Positions 62,701 through 64,000 of a stretch of DNA of 64,000 nucleotides are shown here, piece by piece. Origin of the DNA: Neodiprion pinetum (Eukaryota > Arthropoda > Insecta > Hymenoptera > Diprionidae). The first letter of the stretch is position 1; each line of letters starts with the position of its first letter. The notes beneath the pieces are model-generated. The model searched no databases and was not told the origin of the DNA. It saw only the letters and a program-made list of their open reading frames with translations. The stretch is taken from assembly GCF_021155775.2 (NCBI RefSeq), contig NC_060238.1, positions 12,407,042 to 12,471,041 on the forward strand. The letters run 5' to 3'. The translations under genes were made by a program, and so were the position numbers.

Positions 62701-63070
62701 TTTCTATCATGCCCTCTTTTACCTCTTCCCTCCCTCCCTCCCCACTTACTATCTCCCTTCTTACCCCTGATAGCATTCCGCCTATTGCTCTTCCCTTCCT
62801 ATTTTTTCGAACCGCATACTGCACTTCCCATTTATACCCTACTGGCAACTTATTTCTAATCCTTTCCCACCCCTTCTTTTCTATCCATGTCTCCATTAGA
62901 AATATTACATCCCACTCCCCTAGCCCCCTCCAGAAATCTTCATCCTTTCTCGCGAGCCCCGCCACATTCCAAAAAGCTACTTTCCACCCCTCCCTTTCTG
63001 TCTCGCCTACTCCCCTCTCTCTCCTCCTTATTTCCCTCCCCACCTGCCTCTGTCCCCCCCCACTACCCAT
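59765..63070 (-). CDS. LINE ORF2: APE endonuclease and reverse transcriptase, 1101 aa, intact
   Basis: The endonuclease has VAFWNVAGL near residue 30, FLMETW, GGDFNART near 165 and SDHHPVIVW near 265. The RT has KAPGGDGIVSEVW near 490, NQTGFRKGMGTIDN, FFVDLKAAFDSVN, GVRQGCPLSPHVFN and catalytic LAYADDMVLLAE near 730. A C-terminal knuckle CRVCGGEEETWEHVWERC lies near residue 1040. All expected blocks are present and no stop interrupts them, so the copy may be competent. The clade is not resolved; it has APE endonuclease, so it is not R2/R4-type. The frame overlaps ORF1 by 43 nt in another phase. Confidence 0.9.
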   Translation of the reverse strand: MGSGGGQRQVGREIRRRERGVGETEREGWKVAFWNVAGLARKDEDFWRGLGEWDVIFLMETWIEKKGWERIRNKLPVGYKWEVQYAVRKNRKGRAIGGMLSGVRREIVSGEGGREEVKEGMIERKISVGGEKWVVVGIYVNGDLKEKIGELKERAEEIEGGVKVLVGGDFNARTGQEGGGCWGEGEEESRSRKSKDRKINSEGRQLVQFLEETGWTIMNGNIEGDEEGEFTYVGGAGVTVIDYAIGDIEVRDRVKRIEIGDRVDSDHHPVIVWLRGAVARTRKGKRVGGTNRGDWTEEGRMRFRTEVKWEGIGEVDVGKEIEKRIREFRRALDVGGRGREAKKGWWDEECRRKKAEVRQSLRKWRKGEGEGDAYRKERREYNRLCEERKKKENEGFIKEAAEARTESKVWEIVNRERKKWKRVNEEIGDQEWREYFMGVLGGVESKVTEGGESVNRKGDGEGELQREEIKKVIGKLRDGKAPGGDGIVSEVWRYGGEEMEQWIWKTCNRVWVGEGWPEDWREGLIAPIVKKGEGKRVEEYRGVTLMPTLYKVYAMALADRLEREVEEKGLIPQNQTGFRKGMGTIDNIYVLNYLINRQVGKDKGKMVAFFVDLKAAFDSVNRKVLWETMERRGVREGLRVRIEEIYKETKSRVRSGGKLGEAFWTARGVRQGCPLSPHVFNLLLADLEEEMGRGRRVGGVELAGGRVCTLAYADDMVLLAESEEEMEVMIRKLERYMDRKRLTVNVGKSKIMRFRKGGGRRKNIDWRWKGKRIEEVKEFSYLGYRVKCNGGQEAQVKERVRKAGVVMRQVWGIGKRRFGRDWEKRIWLFDRLVWTVIEYASEIWGWREWRAVEAVQDRFLRWTLGVDGRTPGYLVREELQREKLRIRAGRRAWNFERKLERGEGSELARRCWEEIRDKAEAGRQGSRWERERESFFAERGAESREVVARRERGEMEFREIEEREREEQRKERWENIRELRYNRWYRLVKGEGIPGYLGKGWGESRWIRVARFRLGSEMKEARYWEEEEKRRCRVCGGEEETWEHVWERCVGWDRREESWQEVVREMLGEEGGGEVWMRELERIRDVQENERVRYEWEMEVD

Positions 63071-63975
63071 TCCCCCGACTGCCTTTCCCTACGTACCCTT
63101 CCCTGTGCTTCTATACTTCCCTCTTGTCTTTCCTCGCTTGCTGACCTTTCCCTATCGCTTTCCCCCACTTTTCCCCTCCCCTCCCTTTGCCCCCCTTCCC
63201 TCGCTCTCCCTGTACCATCCCTAAGCACTTCTCCTATCTCATCCCACTTCCACATTTTCCCTTCTATCCAGATCTTTGCATACCCTATTCTTACTCTGTT
63301 TCCCCTTCTCTCCTCAATAGCTGCTATCTCCCTCAACTTCCATTTCATTCTTCTCTCTGCCCAGGTGAGATCCTCGTCTATTCTCTCCTCCCTCCCTTTG
63401 AGTAGGCTTTTTCTTCCCATTACCTGCCTCTTTTGCTCCCTATTTCCTAGTCTTGCTATCCATATCCCCTTTTCTCCCCCCTTTTTCGCGCCTACCTCCC
63501 ACATATCCTTTACCTCAACCTCTACCCCTATCAGCTGCAAAATCTTTTTCAACTCTTCCTTTTCTCTTCCCTTCTCAAGTCTCGCTCCTCTCAATACTAT
63601 ATTTCCCCTTCTTTCTTCCCTTTCTTTCCTCTCTATGGCCCACTCCATCCCTTTTAATCTATCTATTGTTACCTGCGCCACTTCCGCATTTCCCTGTACC
63701 TGCCTTTCTCCCCCTCCTTCTGCACTCTTCTTTTCTAATTCTATCAGCCTCTCCTTTACCCTTTCCATCTCACCCCCTCTCCGCTCTTCTACCTCTTCTA
63801 GTCTTTTACCTAGATCCCTTATCATTTCCTTCATCTCCCCCCTCTCTACTTCCCACTGCTCTTCCCTTCTAGCCATTTCGCCTTTAATCTTTTCCACTTC
63901 TTCCCTGATCCCCCTTCCCTGCCCTTTGACCTCCTCTAGACCTATCTTTAGCTCTTCCCTAATCAACCTTAACAT
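63028..63975 (-). CDS. LINE ORF1: coiled-coil/RRM RNA-binding protein
   Basis: A 315-aa frame. The N-terminal ~100 residues are heptad-like and rich in Glu/Lys/Arg (EEVEKIKGEMARREEQWEVE), consistent with a coiled coil. An RRM-like strand, RGNIVLRGARLEK, follows near 125. The L1-type C-terminal pattern has GIWIARLGNREQKRQVM and LTWAERRMKWKLREI. The Arg/Gly/Ser-rich tail is disordered. No zinc knuckle is present. The first Met used is at 63975; the true start may lie beyond the window edge. Confidence 0.75.
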   Translation of the reverse strand: MLRLIREELKIGLEEVKGQGRGIREEVEKIKGEMARREEQWEVERGEMKEMIRDLGKRLEEVEERRGGEMERVKERLIELEKKSAEGGGERQVQGNAEVAQVTIDRLKGMEWAIERKEREERRGNIVLRGARLEKGREKEELKKILQLIGVEVEVKDMWEVGAKKGGEKGIWIARLGNREQKRQVMGRKSLLKGREERIDEDLTWAERRMKWKLREIAAIEERRGNRVRIGYAKIWIEGKMWKWDEIGEVLRDGTGRAREGGQREGRGKVGESDRERSASEERQEGSIEAQGRVRRERQSGEWVVGGDRGRWGGK

Positions 63976-64000
63976 ATCTTGTATACCCCCTCCCTCTACC

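Larger units (their letters stand above)
59479..64000 (-). mobile_element. APE-type LINE, intact ORFs, cut by the window edge
   Basis: ORF1 and ORF2 on the - strand, then a ~280-bp 3' UTR with AATAAA near 59497 and a short (TACA)-type tail at about 59470-59490. Inserted in polB-3. The coding strand is extremely purine-rich. The 5' UTR lies beyond the window. Confidence 0.85.

Noticed and set aside
60126..63872. Ser/Pro/Leu-rich + strand frames in the right-hand LINE
   Set aside because: Antisense of the purine-rich LINE ORFs; the lack of stops comes from the pyrimidine bias.
1..64000. CRISPR array, bacterial operon or phage region
   Set aside because: No regularly spaced direct repeats with unique spacers. 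The introns, LTRs and LINEs show eukaryotic DNA; the phage-like genes are Polinton genes.

Overview
The window looks like a repeat-rich stretch of an arthropod genome, most likely an insect and plausibly a hymenopteran. That assignment is inference from element content: an R1-clade LINE, Polinton/Maverick elements carrying a phospholipase-A2 gene, a CMC-type DNA transposon with a DUF4806 gene, a Penelope element and tRNA-derived SINEs. I find no convincing host gene. Almost everything I can identify is mobile DNA, much of it nested.

1-28 kb: a decayed Ty3/gypsy retrotransposon (gypsy-1, + strand) has a primer-binding site, gag, protease and the start of reverse transcriptase (RT) at 1.42-4.19 kb, and the rest of RT plus RNase H at 25.27-26.17 kb. 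It is split by a 21-kb Polinton (4191-25265) with ~550-bp terminal inverted repeats (TIRs) and a near-perfect 6-bp target duplication. The Polinton keeps a broken protein-primed DNA polymerase B (PolB) and the tail of its integrase. Its polB is split by a 10.3-kb CMC-like transposon (7423-17710) with an intact 692-aa transposase ORF and a four-exon DUF4806 gene, plus foldback and MITE insertions. An R1-clade LINE (about 19.4-24.0 kb, - strand) sits in a (TAA)n tract of the Polinton. Two tRNA-derived SINEs and a second gypsy fragment (gypsy-2, - strand) follow.

28-39.7 kb: relics of a CENP-B-HTH (pogo-like) transposase, a Penelope element (GIY-YIG domain and hammerhead-like motifs), a Tc1/mariner-like transposase, dispersed LTR-like repeats, and a Polinton relic interrupted by a 2.7-kb TG...CA element (35787-38460).

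39.7-44.9 kb: a young, nearly complete Ty3/gypsy element (gypsy-3, - strand) with 387-bp LTRs, gag, a canonical -1 slippery site A_AAA_AAC, and pol with only two single-base lesions.

45-59.5 kb: a composite Polinton. It has a + strand polB N-half, then structural genes (major capsid fragment, minor capsid, adenovirus-like protease, PLA2 protein, packaging ATPase, DUF8207 protein, fibre-like protein) and integrase. A second, divergent polB on the - strand follows, split by another TG...CA element (54924-57410). These genes together would form a protein-primed, integrase-dependent, virion-capable element, but most are broken.

59.5-64 kb: a LINE on the - strand with intact coiled-coil/RRM ORF1 and an uninterrupted 1101-aa endonuclease-RT ORF2. 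It reaches the right window edge.
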